Shown here: piece by piece, positions 22,569-33,839 of the stretch
How the letters are laid out: every line of letters starts with the position of its first letter
Numbering within the stretch: position 1 is the stretch's first letter
Assembly (NCBI GenBank): GCA_005784505.1
Contig: VCAZ01000008.1
Span: 8,576,763-8,640,762 of the forward strand
Source: Bagarius yarrelli
Taxonomy: Eukaryota; Chordata; Actinopteri; Siluriformes; Sisoridae
DNA length: 64,000 bases
Direction: 5' to 3'
Made by a program: the position numbers and the translations under genes
The notes under the pieces: model-generated
What the model saw: the letters and a program-made list of their open reading frames with translations, nothing else
Database searches by the model: none
What the model was told of the DNA's origin: nothing

Positions 22569-23167
22569 ACTCGTTACATTTTTACACCAAAATCTGTACT
22601 TTCTACATATTACATTTTAAACCTGGCTCATAATTTAAATTTGAAAAAAAATCTGTTTGGTGGTGTAATCAATATAATTTTTTTTGATCGCACAATTTGC
22701 ACATATTTTTTAATTAATTGTTATTGCCGTTTGGTGGTTTCCTGGCTATAACACATCGTAAAACATAGGCTAGTTTATAAAGCTAACAATGAGCAAGGCA
22801 GTCAGGCAAAAAGCCTAATGTCAGGCTAATGTGGACGATGAGACTGACGGAGTCAGTGATGCAATCCTGACTAAGAACAGAGACCTTCCTGATTACTTAT
22901 GGCCATAGATGAGGGAGATGCTAGAAACTGTCCAATTTCTGGCGCTGCAAACCTTAAAAAAACAGGAGGTGCTAGCTTTTAAAAATTCACTGTCAAATTT
23001 GAAAAAGCACATACAGGTTAATTAACTTCATGTTTCATTGTCATTTCCTTCCTGTCATGAGCCAATTCAATATAATGCTTTCAGTAATAGTTTCAGTAAT
23101 AGTGTATTGTTAATGTTTGGTTAGTAACGTTACCTAAAATTCATACTGGTGCACATTTTGCTATCAC
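22569..23167. other. No gene or repeat recognised
   Basis: AT-rich unique sequence. Confidence 0.5.
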
Positions 23168-23364
23168 ATTAACATCTACAGTTAAAGCATTTTGGCAGAC
23201 GTCCTTATCCAGAGCGACTTACATTTATCATATTTATACAACTGAGCATCTGGGGGTTAAGGGCCTTGCTCAGGAGCCCAACAAGGGCCGCTTGATCATG
23301 GTGGTGAATCGAACCCTGATCTTTCAGGTATCAGTCCAACACCTTAACCACTGCACTACCACTT
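23168..23364 (-). mobile_element. SINE A copy 5, minus orientation
   Basis: Nearly full length. Tail 'ggcagacgtccttatccaga', body 'ggccttgctcaggagcccaa', B-box complement 'gaatcgaaccc', head complement 'ccttaaccactgcactacca'. Confidence 0.85.
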
Positions 23365-23529
23365 AACTATAGTGCATCACGTGTTTTTAGTGAACATTAG
23401 TTAACTAGATAGATTTGTAAGCTCTCATTTTCACTGGAAAATAAATTAACTTAATTTACCATCAGTTCACCATCACAACATTATTTATATCACCTTTGGG
23501 TGCATAATGTTCATTTATTACAGAACTGT

Positions 23530-23660
23530 AAGGTAATTCTGGCGGTTGATTTTCTTTTTACTTAAGTACATATAAGAGCCCGTACTTCTCTACTTTATCT
23601 TTTACCAGAGTCGTTTTAAACATGATTATCTGTACTTCTACTTGAGTAAAGGATTTGGTA
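23530..23660. repeat. 'Stepwise AAGTA' repeat fragment
   Basis: 'acttctacttgagtaaagga' and 'tttttacttaagtacat' are the reverse sense of the 44537-44650 sequence. Probably a hAT-derived remnant. Confidence 0.4.
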
Positions 23661-23977
23661 CTTTTGCTATCTCCGCAAGGAGAGTAAGACAAAATGTGGT
23701 GTGTTTTGTTGGGTTCAGTCTGATTGTTGTGTCACACTCACATGGGTGCCATCTGGAGGGAAGTGTTTCTACATGCTCTATTTTATTTGAGTACATTCAG
23801 TGCATGTGTGTATAAGGGTGGGGTGTGAACAGCATGTGTATCAGACTTCTTTGATAGCAATGAATTTTAGCCACCCACTCATGGTATTGGGTAATGCCAT
23901 GCCAGGGATAATCGATAGAATACTTTATTTCTCAATAAGTTTATCCATTTTTACAGTCTGTAACTCAGATGATGGTA

Positions 23978-24133
23978 ATTAAGTACATTTACCTCTTAAT
24001 ACAGTTGAGCAATTAGGGGTTAAGTGCCTTGCTTAGGGGCCCAACAGTGGCAACCATGTGGTGCTGGGAATCAAACTCCTGATCTTCCAATTAGCAGTCC
24101 AACACCTTAACCACTGCGCTACCACATCCCACA
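23978..24133 (-). mobile_element. SINE A copy 6, minus orientation
   Basis: Lacks the L2-like tail. Begins near 'tacagttgagcaattagggg', includes 'gctgggaatcaaac', and ends 'aaccactgcgctaccacatc'. The reverse strand retains 'attggaagatcagg'. Confidence 0.8.
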
Positions 24134-24468
24134 GTGGATAGCAATAGCAAATATTGCAGCTAACCGATAAGATAGTAGAGAATAATAGAGAAATGCTGTC
24201 ATCCTGATAAACTGATAAAGATGAAGAGTTTTGTCGCAAAATTAGCCAGAACGTCTTCATGAATGTAGACAGTGTGTGTAAGTGGGGAGTGTGCTTATGT
24301 AGAGGTGAGTGGTGATTGCGAACAGGTGTGTCCAATTAGTACTCAGGGGAAGGTGTATGCTGATGCACAGTCACATCCGTAACCATAATTTGCTAAAGAT
24401 TTGCGATAACCTTAAAAGAAACCATTTCCTTAAAGACTATGTCAACAGTCTATGAATATATAAACCCA

Positions 24469-24502
<34 letters not shown>

Positions 24503-25128
24503 TGAGAGAGAGAGAGAGATAGACGTCCATTATCTCCAAGACTGTAATAATGGAAAGTGTGTTTACATTGCAAGTGTATTTACATTGCATAACTGTTTAA
24601 ATGAATATAAACATTAATAAACACTTCTTTAACCGTGTCAGCTGTTTTAATTCCTGCTTTATGTCAAGTTGACATGATGACTTATGACACTATAGTGTGA
24701 CCTGCATATTTATATAAGCATAAAAAAGATGTCAAGACATTCTAATGTAATTGAGCCCAGAAAATGTCAGAACACAATCTGGAGTCAACACAAATCTACG
24801 TCATGTTGACACAGTGTTTATGACAGATTATGCATGTTGGAACAGACCTTTAAAAATGTTTATTTCGATTATTGTCAGCTGCTGTGCATGAAAAATAGTT
24901 TCCGAACTGGGTGACGGTTGTAATTGATTTATTCGTGAAAAAAGGCTCTCGATTATGTTTAATAAATAAATACTCCAAAATTGATATATACATTATTGGT
25001 ATGTTTTACATGTTGACACAAAGTTGGCAGCACAAGAGTTTAGATCGACATTGATTGTTGTAGAATAGCTTTATAGAACTAAAAAAAAAAAATCCAATCT
25101 TTGTTTCAGCATAACATTGCACAGAAAC
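24134..25128. other. No gene seen; (AT)n(GA)n array at 24470-24519
   Basis: Otherwise AT-rich unique sequence. The compound array switches cleanly from AT to GA at 24489. Confidence 0.5.
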
Positions 25129-25230
25129 AAAGGGTTTAAGGGCCTTGCTCATAGCCCAGCAGTGGCAGCTGGGAATCGAACCCTGATCTTCTAATTAGCA
25201 GTCTCCTTAACCACTGAGCTACAAATTCCC
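25129..25230 (-). mobile_element. SINE A copy 7, minus orientation, partial
   Basis: 'gtttaagggccttgctcata', 'agctgggaatcgaaccctga', 'ccttaaccactgagctac'. Tail absent. It is a head-to-head neighbour of the plus copy 29 bp away. Confidence 0.75.
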
Positions 25231-25258
25231 TTAATGATTGCTACCAGGATGTGAACAG

Positions 25259-25400
25259 GGGGAAGTGGTGGCTCATGGTTAAGGTGTTGGCCTTAAGGCT
25301 CCTGAGCTCAGACTCTTGAGCAAGGCCCTTAACCCCTAATTGCTTAGTTGTATAAAATAGATAAATGTAAGTCGCTCTGGATAAGAGCATATGATGAAGG
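25259..25400 (+). mobile_element. SINE A copy 8, internally deleted
   Basis: Head 'gtggctcatggttaaggtgt', a deletion across the B box, then 'gagcaaggcccttaacccct' and 'gtaagtcgctctggataaga'. Confidence 0.75.
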
Positions 25401-25459
25401 TAATTACCTACTGTACCTTTAATCTGGAATTCGAACTGGAGACAGATGGTGACTATTTG

Positions 25460-25607
25460 CCACCGTCGCCCCCGGCTTGCTCATCAGGGACAAACTGATT
25501 TCTGTTTAATTCTGTTTCATAATTTCTTCAAATGTAAAGCTGCTTTGTGACAATCACCATTGTAAAAAGCGCTAAACAAATAAAACTGAATTGAATTGAA
25601 TTGAATG
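25460..25607 (+). mobile_element. Repeat family D copy 1 (LINE-tail-like)
   Basis: 'ggcttgctcatcagggacaa' is shared with 61909-61931. It then runs through 'aaagctgctttgtgacaatc' to a terminal tandem 'ttgaattgaattgaa'. The short tandem 3' end is typical of LINE-mobilised retroposons in fish. Confidence 0.6.
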
Positions 25608-25744
25608 TCCGTGATGGTGAAGCGTCCCAATAGTTTCGTCTGTACATTGTATCTAACTATGATATAACAGTCAAAAATTATATTCAAAACTATGGAAATA
25701 ATACAAGTTTGTTAATCTGATTAAAAAGAGGATTTTTTGGTGCC

Positions 25745-25940
25745 TGTCACATTTCCTTAATGTCTCTCGCACACCCACGCCTGCCATCGACGATCCTCAA
25801 GGATTACACTGATTTTTTTAATGCATCTGTATCCATAAATAATATTTTAAATACCCAAGATTGAGATGACAAATGTATAAAGCAATTTAAAATCTCAGCC
25901 ACAGGCATGTTTAATTGCAGGTAAATTCGTCTTTTCTTGA
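25745..25940. promoter_or_regulatory. Weak candidate regulatory block
   Basis: Unique, repeat-free sequence with 'taatgcatctgtatcc' and 'gcatgtttaattgcagg'. Fewer motif clusters than the other blocks. Confidence 0.15.
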
Positions 25941-26166
25941 AGCGTGAAAACAAGACATAGTGATTAAGGGTGTGAAGCTGTGAGAGTTGGTTGAAGGCAC
26001 GTTTTGAGTGCTAGAACTCATTAGAATGGGTCACATGTGATTTACAAACGCTCCAGAAATAACGACAGCAATTAAGAGCTACCTACACCTCCTACACACG
26101 CCACTCGATTCGCAATCCTCGCTCACTTAGGAGTCATAGGTAACCATGGAAAAAACTCTTTACAAA

Positions 26167-26592
26167 CAGATACAGACACACACAGACACACACACAGACA
26201 CACACACACTATGGGCTCCTGATAGGCAACACTAATGATCCTCTGGAGGGGAAAAATAGTTTTTTGTGATAGGTTGCAACCTTAATGATATTTTTTTAGA
26301 TAAATATGCTTTAAAGAGGTGCAAATCGTGTGCGTGGTTTGGAAGGTAGTGAAGTGGATTTAGATTTGTATGTGTGTGTGTGTGTGTGGGTTTAGAGTTA
26401 GCTTATTGTCCAGAAGGGAGTTGGCTGATTTTGGGTAGTCGGTTGTGCGATTTGAATAATTTAGCACCTGTAGGATTTGGTGAGTGAACAACATCCACTG
26501 ATATCATAAAACACCGCTGTGCTCTCATCTGGGCTGATATTGTATGTGGCTTGGCCAAATACTGTGCCAACACACACACACACACACACACA
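26167..26592. repeat. CA, GT and CA arrays
   Basis: (ACACAG/CA)n at 26167-26209, GT at 26369-26388, CA at 26570-26592, with unique sequence between. Confidence 0.85.
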
Positions 26593-27377
26593 AATACAGG
26601 TCCTGAAGGCTTCTGTCAGCTTATCTGGATTCTCAATCTCTCAGTCCTGCTGCTACATGGGGCACTTAGTGCCACTTCCTCTCTCAGAGTATCTCTCACC
26701 CATTTTCTCTCCCTCAAATCCTGTCCAGTCCATCTGATTGGCTTCGTTTTGGTTTTACAAAGCTGGCAACAACCCCTTTGTGCCCACTGGCAAGCAAAGC
26801 CAGGAAATTTTAGCAAACTGTTACACCATGAAGGACAGAATATAACAGGAGGAGGGGGAGAGAATGTGTTAAAAAACACCCCTTCCCCCTTGCCTTAAAA
26901 GCCATATATTCAGATTGTTTTTTGGTTCAATCTGAGGTAAACATTTCTTCAGTTTGTCATTTGGAAGTCGTTTTGAGCCATATTTGATATTGATAATCTT
27001 ATCCGCTGAATAACCCAGTTTAGCCTGACTAGCAACCAGATGCCAAACCCAAGCTAAGCTGGTCAAACTGCTAATCCATCTCTGCCAGCTGAAAAGTTAT
27101 TCTTTAGCTTTCTAAAACTTGACTAAATTGATTAATACCTGTTTATGATTTATGTGTTTAGCTTACTAGGAGGAATGTTTTGATAATACAGGATTTTGAT
27201 AAAAGTAGTTGGTGGTATTAAACTCATTTCTGCTCTTTGGGATGACCAAGTGCTTCTTTATAAGCATAAAATTTTATGTCAGACTTGATAGTTAATAGTT
27301 GTTAATACAAATAATTTATGTATTCAATGTATTTTCTACAAGAAATTACCTGACCAGCTTTAACTTTTTGTAGCTAC
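26593..27377. other. No gene recognised
   Basis: Overlapping open frames of 65-115 codons on both strands across 26519-27066 have no recognisable domain; two begin inside the CA array. Confidence 0.5.
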
Positions 27378-28016
27378 TACCCAGAAAACATGCCCATGCA
27401 GGCCCACCCTGGCCACGAGTGGGTTTACTGTGGGCAAACCCACACTATTCCCTTATGGGCCCATTTTGGATTTGCCCTTGCGTGGCCCACAGTAGGTTTG
27501 CCCCTTTGGGCTCCAATGTGTATTTGCTGTGGGTCACCCAAAGATTCACTTGCCCACATTTAACCTGCTGTGGGCACCCTTTGGGCCCCCTGTGGGGTCT
27601 GGAGCAGTTTTGCCCTTTTTTGACCACAGGTTAGCTTGCCCACAGTGAATTTACTGCAAACCTATGCAGGACCAACAGTAATTTATTCCTTTGGGGCTCC
27701 TACATGTATTTGCTGTGGGCAACTTATATTAGAGCGGGGTTAATCAGTAAAAAAGATTCAGTTTTGACTTATAAGTATCACAGTTTTTATTTCAAAAAAA
27801 CACTTCAGGCTAAGAGTGGGTGGCTCCATTCTATGTACTGCGGGCAGTTCACACTGTAATGTGTTGGTGAAGGCTGCCTACGAGAGCCCCACATGGGCCC
27901 TATAGTGTGGGGATGCATGTTTCCTGTATTTACGTTGGTAGTGGGGCCCACATTAGCCTGCAATGTTTTTGCCCTCAGTGGCCCCACATAGGCCCCAAAA
28001 AGGCATGTTCACTGGT
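27378..28016. mobile_element. GGGCC-rich inverted-repeat element
   Basis: Composition changes abruptly to dense 'gtgggc', 'gggccc' and 'tttgccc' words. The ends are imperfect inverted repeats: 'ccagaaaacatgccc' on the left, and 'ccagtgaacatgcc' when the right end is reversed. Two GC-rich halves (27380-27720, 27820-28010) flank an AT-rich core. I infer a non-autonomous DNA transposon with internal short repeats. Open frames here (e.g. 27419-27634) are repeat artefacts. Confidence 0.5.
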
Positions 28017-28869
28017 TTATCTGAAAACTTGCTAAAATGCTACATTTAAAGAACTATACGGAGGATTTTTTCAGTGTAAGTGTCCATAAATGCTTTACAA
28101 ATTCACTGTTATTGTATAAGTGAGCAAGTTAGCATAAGCTCACCTGACAGGATTTCTGACAGGAAGTTTTCAGAAATGTTATAAATATTTATTGCTAACC
28201 TTAATAAGACAGTTAGCACGAGTAATGTGGTGAATTTTTACTTCAAGCAGGCAAAATTACATGATCATTTTCCGATAGCATTCTGTAATAACTCACACTT
28301 CTGTAATGTGTTTTCGGTTAAAAAAACAAACAAGAAAAAAACTGGTTTTTTATTACATTCTTTAAAGCCCATTTTTTGGGGGGGGTTTGTTTGTAAGATT
28401 TGTTTCTCATGTAAAACTTACATAAAGGTATACAATTTTTTCCCACTTGGTTGAGATTGAGACGCTACCATGTGAATAATAAGGGGGAAAAAATAAAAGA
28501 AGTAAAGATGGATGGAAACTGACGTTTGGAATAAATGACATAGCAGGTTTGTGTTCCAGTCTCACCATGTCTGTGCCTGTTTGGCTGGTTTGTATTTGAT
28601 AATGTCATCTTGTTGCTCCTCTTGCAGAATATTCACAACAGTAAGTGATGACAGACAATTATTCACAAATTTGCTTGCCAAAAAAAATGAAAGAAACATT
28701 TTCTCCGTCTGAATCTTTCAGTCTTATTTGTCTTTCTGTTCTTTTTTTCCCCTTAGTTTTTTTTCATCTGTCTCAGCTTCAAGGCTAGTTTGCTTGCTAC
28801 CTGTCGAATGCAAAAACAGACATAAACTTTTTCTGGTGCCAATATTAGATTATTGTCTTATGACATTGC
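28017..28869. other. No gene seen
   Basis: Unique sequence. At 28621-28646 a splice-like 'cttgcag', 13 bases and 'gtaagt' occur together (see findings). T21 at 28870-28890 follows. Confidence 0.45.
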
Positions 28870-28894
28870 TTTTTTTTTTTTTTTTTTTTTAACA

Positions 28895-29340
28895 ATATGG
28901 CCAAAAGTTTGTGGACACCCCTATGTGTGTCCACCTCAAATGGTTTCCACAATGTTGAATGCGCAAAATTGTTTAGGACGACTTGAGTTTTTCCATCAAT
29001 GGAACTAAGGGACCAGCATGTTCCAGCATGACAATGCCCCTGTGCACAAAACCCCATAAAGACATGGTGTGTTTTGGCTGGCATGGACAACCTCACATGT
29101 CCTGCACAGAGCCATGACTCTGACTCAACCCCAATAAACTGGAACACCGACTGCACCCCAGACCACCTCATCCAACATTAGTGTCTGAGCTCACTAATAC
29201 TATTGTAGCGTAATGAACAAATTTCCCACAGTTCCACTCCAAAATCTGGAGTTATTACATGAGAAAAAGTGAGACTATATCTGGAATAAGATGTTCCCAT
29301 AATGGGATGATGCTCAGGCGCCCCAATACTTTTTCCATAT
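28895..29340 (+). mobile_element. Tc1-derived non-autonomous element, near complete
   Basis: The left end 'atatggccaaaagtttgtgg' and the reversed right end 'ctatatggaaaaagtattgg' form imperfect inverted repeats. The interior keeps pieces of a Tc1 transposase gene: 'agcatgacaatgcccctgtg' (H-D-N-A-P-V) and 'cataaagacatggtgtgt'. Too short (about 445 bp) to encode a transposase; it is the reference copy for fragments at 2.2, 7.9, 9.0, 32.6 and 34.7 kb. Confidence 0.7.
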
Positions 29341-29559
29341 AGCATATGTCATTGATGAGAGTATGTGATGTAATGCTTTCCATTTCTAGCTGCTAAGTGA
29401 TACAAGTGATAAAGCTCTATAAGAAGTAGTTTAGGTACATTAGACTTGTTGTTTTTTATATTTTTTCCTCAGGACAAGACAGAATCGACAGAATACTTTA
29501 ACATCTCTAAGTGGTGATAGACTTAGACTACATGTCATCATCCCTGTTAAGGGTAAAAC

Positions 29560-30000
29560 CCCATCTTCCTCAGCCACGCCACTCATGCTGAAGAGCAAAG
29601 CTGAATAATGCAGTGGGAGTCAGCAGGCCAGAGAAGATTGATATAATTGATGTGAATGAAAATGATTGAATCTACTCATGGCATGAAGAGCGTGCTCACA
29701 GCAGGGACTTTCAGCTGAACCCGTCGACCTGAAGAGTCATCACCCCTCTCCTGTAATCCCTCTTGTCCTTTTATTCAAAAAGATGGAGTGATGCGATACT
29801 TTTAACAGGTCGCAGTGTCACCTGGTCTTTTGTGTGTGTGAGCATACTGGCGGTATTTTTTTTTTCATGAAGCCCTGGTTGTAATAGAGGCTAATGACTC
29901 TGAATGGCCTTGGCTGATATTGAACGAGGGGTCAACTAACTGATAGAGAGCCTCATCCCCTCCATCTTTTTAGTGGTCATTACTTTCTGAAGTCATCTGA
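29560..30000. promoter_or_regulatory. Candidate non-coding regulatory block
   Basis: Repeat-free stretch of above-average GC with 'gctgaataatgcagtggg', 'aattgatgtgaatgaa' and 'gaggctaatgactctgaatg'. No frame is sustained. One short GT run at 29828-29839. Confidence 0.25.
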
Positions 30001-30857
30001 AAAAATGTCATATCAAAATAGTCATACTGCTTCATTGTACTTGATAATCACAAGAATCTTGGCCATACATGTAACTATTATAAGCATTATTATTATTATC
30101 CAGCATGAAATAGCTATTAGTTAAATTATATCGCCGAAATATAACTTGTATAAGACGTAACATTTATATCCTAGATATTTAACGTTATCTCAAAATACAA
30201 ACATGATAAAACATAATAGCTTATAGCATAATAGTATCTTCCCCAGGGAAATATAGCAAGCTAAGCTACAGCAACGTGGCAAAAGAAGCTTACTACTGCT
30301 TAGCTCTTTTTTCAAGCTATTGCATTTTACATTAAACCAATTTCTGCATGTAAAACAAGGATTGCATTTGATATACATGTGCAACGAACCGGTTTTGTAC
30401 AAATACATGTACCGTTACATCTCTTTTAAATAATGACCTAAATTAAATACAAATTGTTTTAAAGTGGTGGGATAGAATACTGATATTTGGCGGTTGTTGG
30501 CTGTTGCTAACTGTTTAATTAGCAAGCTAATTTGGGAATCACCTGAATGTGATTGTTTCCCAAATAGTTCCATGTACTTCTCTCGATATGGCCACAGCAA
30601 CATCTGCGTCAGGATCAATTCCTCTTCCCCTATGTATCGTGATGTTACACTCCGGAACAAAAGATAGCAGTTATGCACCAAAAAGCTCGTTGTTAACCAC
30701 CATAAAGCACAGAGAGAAGAAGAAACCATTGTCATACTGAGTAATTTGTCAGCTACACAGCTCTGCGAATGGCTGTGGCTACTGAGAAACTGTTTAATTC
30801 AGAAAACAATGACGTCCCAACCCACATATTTACCACATGTTTTATGTTTATTATTTA
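30001..30857. other. No gene recognised
   Basis: A 106-codon minus frame (30415-30735) and a 64-codon plus frame (30746-30940) lack recognisable domains. Confidence 0.5.
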
Positions 30858-31036
30858 GTCCACAGGGGTCAAAGTCAGTTCCTGGAGTTTTGCTTCAACC
30901 CTTATTAATTGCACCTGATCCAGCTAATCATGTCTTTTAAGATAGTTCAAAAGATCCATGTTTTTTGGTTCGGTTTATTTTTGAAACTAAACTCAGCAAG
31001 GCTTTGTCCCTCTAGGAACTGAGTTTGACACCCCTG
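30858..31036. mobile_element. MITE-like element
   Basis: Short inverted-repeat element. The left end is 'caggggtcaaagtcagttcc' and the reversed right end is 'caggggtgtcaaactcagtt'. The interior includes 'attgcacctgatccagctaa'. This is a familiar fish non-autonomous DNA element; superfamily not certain. Confidence 0.6.
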
Positions 31037-31046
31037 CATATATTTA

Positions 31047-31320
31047 TTCATTTTCTATACCCGCTTATTCCCTAATTCGGGGTCACAGGGATCTGCTGGA
31101 GGATATCCCAGCCGGGTCTGGAAGGGTGAAATGCAGAAGGTCTACACCTTGGACAGGTCGCCAGTCCATCACAGGGCCACACATACACACTTACACTCAT
31201 TCCTATGGGCAATTTAGAATCACCAATCAATCTAACATACATGTTTTTGGACTGTGGGAGGAAACCGGGGAACCCGGAGTAAACCCACACAATAATGGGG
31301 AGAACCCCCTGCCTTTAGTC
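31047..31320 (-). mobile_element. SINE C copy 3, minus orientation, head-truncated
   Basis: 'attcattttctatacccgct', 'ctatgggcaatttagaatca', 'ggactgtgggaggaaaccgg', 'taaacccacacaataatggg'. The tRNA-like head is missing; the sequence joins a SINE A tail. Confidence 0.8.
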
Positions 31321-31329
31321 CGTCATTTA

Positions 31330-31388
31330 ATCATATTGTAAGTCGCTCTGGATAGGCGCGTCTGCCAAATGCTGTAAAAGTAAATGTT
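31330..31388 (+). mobile_element. SINE A/L2 tail fragment
   Basis: 'gtaagtcgctctggataggc' then 'gtctgccaaatgctgtaaaa'. Only the 3' tail is present, directly abutting a truncated SINE C. Confidence 0.7.
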
Positions 31389-32564
31389 AACACAAGTCTC
31401 ACTATTAGCGTTTAAAAGTCCCCTCTTAGGCACCACCAGATGTCCAATGCCCCCTGACATTGTCTGACTGCCCACTGGGGGGCACTAGACTAGAGGATGG
31501 CAGTTTGCAAGCTAGAAAGCCATTTTATCAATTTATAAGCTTTACAAAAATATAAAAAAATACATGGATAACTTGTTGCGCCACCATTTAAAAAAGTACA
31601 TCACTATTCAACTACAGAGAGACCCAACTTTAAATAGGCTGCCCTGTGTTTTGATCTTGTAATTATCAGTTTCCTGTTTGAAGCACTGTCAAGGAATATA
31701 AGGGTTCATTTGGGTTAAACATCATAAGTCCCTAATCATACGTGCATTTAGTAAATGACAGCTTCTCTGACAGCTTTTTTATTTATTCGGGCAGCTGAGA
31801 ATTTCACCTCACTTTCTGACTCACGCCAACATCTGATTGCTTTTATATCTTTGCCTTTACACCTTGCTACCTTTTCATTTTGTCTACTTTCATGCCTCGT
31901 TTATGTGATATTTTTTTTTCATCAAAGGTAATTGAGATTCAGTAGTTTAATTGGGGTCTCTTTCTTCGAGCGGAAGTTAAAAAAATCAAACTGACGTAAT
32001 AACAAAATCAGTTATTTTTTGTATGAATAACACACGGCATGACCATCATTATAATTGAAATTTATAGTAAATTTTTTAAAATAGTTTAAGCGTTTCGAAA
32101 GAAATGGTGTAGTTATACTGTAAGCGGTTTATACCAACACAGATAATGTATCTACCATTCAGTTTTGCTCTAGGGGTGTTGTTTGCCACAGTGTCATCAG
32201 GACAAGCCCTCACCTTAGTTCTAACCCTACAGATTCCCAGAGAAGATCTTAGCACATACCCAACTGTGGAAAGTGATGTTTACCTTACAACATAAAAAAA
32301 CCATATGTTGTAATAGACTTCCTGCAGCTTTACATCTTTAACCAAAGCAAACATAAAGAAAATCCTCCTCATAGACTGGCCGTCACAGCAGGGGCTGGGA
32401 ATCCTAGCTGTTGAAATCCATGACATCTACCACCCTGTGGGCTATTTTTTTGCATACCGTTGCCATGTCTTCCCCTTTTCTCACATCACCAGATGCTATA
32501 GGAACCGGATACTATATGATTAAAATCACAAATGGTTATTATCCATTCAACTGTATTTAAAGCT
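31389..32564. other. No gene or repeat recognised
   Basis: Unique AT-rich sequence. Confidence 0.5.
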
Positions 32565-32690
32565 GGGTTAAACACCACACAGGTTATTATAAAAGGTCAT
32601 TATAACAGTAAGGAGTGGGAGTGAGACTAAATCTGGATTAGGATATTTCTATCTACTGTTAACCGGTACAATATAACTGGAAAATAAAGC
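32565..32690 (+). mobile_element. Tc1-derived 3' fragment
   Basis: 'gtgagactaaatctggatta' and 'acaatataactggaa' are shared with 2100-2330 and 29250-29290. Confidence 0.4.
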
Positions 32691-32756
32691 CAACCATACT
32701 GTACCCTTTAGCCAATGGCACCATATTACGAGGACTGCATGAGATTTTTTTCATCA

Positions 32757-32938
32757 CAGGGGAGATGTAGTGCAGTGGTAAAAGTGTTGGACTGCTAATT
32801 GGAAGATCAGGTTTCGATTCCTGGCACCACCAAGTTACCACCGCAGGGCCCCCTAAGCAAGGCCCTTAACCCCCAACTGCTCAGTTGTTTGAAAAAGTAG
32901 AACGTAAGTCGCTCTGGATAAAGGCATTCAAAAATTAC
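32757..32938 (+). mobile_element. SINE A copy 9
   Basis: 'agtgcagtggtaaaagtgtt', 'ggactgctaattggaagatc', 'ccttaacccccaactgctca', 'taagtcgctctggataaagg'. The extreme 3' end is diverged. Confidence 0.85.
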
Positions 32939-33036
32939 ACCATTCTAAATGACATATTATTAGTAGTTGTTAGCAAGTAACTGTAGGAACAAGTAGCTGA
33001 CTGAGTTAAAAATAAGAGGTTCAAAATCATAGGTAG

Positions 33037-33251
33037 TGATTCATTTGATGTGAGGAATTGGTAGCGCAGTGGTTAAATTGTTGGGACTGCTAATTGGAAA
33101 ATCGGGGTTTGATTCCCAGCACCACCACTGTTGGGCCCCTGAGCAAGGCTGGTAATCCCCAATTGCTCAGTTGTATAAAAAATATCATTGTAAGTCGCTC
33201 TGGATAAGGACATCTGCCAAACGCCGTAAATGTAATGTAATGATTCATTTG
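33037..33251 (+). mobile_element. SINE A copy 10 with perfect target-site duplication
   Basis: The element (33048-33240) is bracketed by the exact 11-bp repeat tgattcatttg at 33037-33047 and 33241-33251. Head 'ggtagcgcagtggttaaatt', 'gactgctaattggaaaatcg', tail 'gtaagtcgctctggataagg' and 'gccgtaaatgtaatgtaa'. It is the clearest demonstration that SINE A inserted as a unit here. Confidence 0.9.
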
Positions 33252-33839
33252 GGATTTTGAAGATCTGCAGACTCATAGAGGGATCCAAGCTGGATCCAAG
33301 GGAGTCAGTAAGTCCAAAGATTTGGTGGATTCCAAAGATTCAGTAAGTGCCCTGACCATGGCAAAAAACAGGACGAATCCCTACTGACTCAAGTAACTTA
33401 AAGGATTTGTGAGACTCAGATCTGTTCAATGAGTGATTCATAAGGATTCGAATCAAGAAATAGATTCATATTTTTTATCTCTATGCTGAATATTTGTACT
33501 TGTATCACTGCCGATGTATGCAGGTTGTTACACGCATTATACTCTTCACACGTCTTACACTGTATGATTTATAGTTTTGCACTGTATTAAATATGTGTCC
33601 ATACTTTCCATATATCCGCTATGTGGTCATCGTTGACGCTAACAGTTTGCTCTGTTTTCCAACTGTATAAAATACCCATTTAATAGTTCCTCTTTACATA
33701 TGGGAGAACCATAAAAGTCAGTAATTTGCCTCCGCTACAGATTTGCTAAGAAAGAAGCGATTGTGCCGGGTGGAGAATTGTAGATAAGGCTCACACGTCA
33801 GTTTTCTGGCTTTGTGCGTACAGAACAAGCATGCGGTAA
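33252..33839. other. No gene or repeat recognised
   Basis: 33280-33350 contains loose direct repeats of 'aagattcagtaagt'-like words. Confidence 0.45.

Noticed and set aside
27419..27634. Pro/Trp/Gly-rich frames on both strands
   Set aside because: Translation of the GGGCC-rich transposon words.
32757..33240. tRNA genes, suggested by A- and B-box-like sequences
   Set aside because: The tRNA-like parts are heads of SINE A; the acceptor stem cannot form and the sequence continues into the SINE body.
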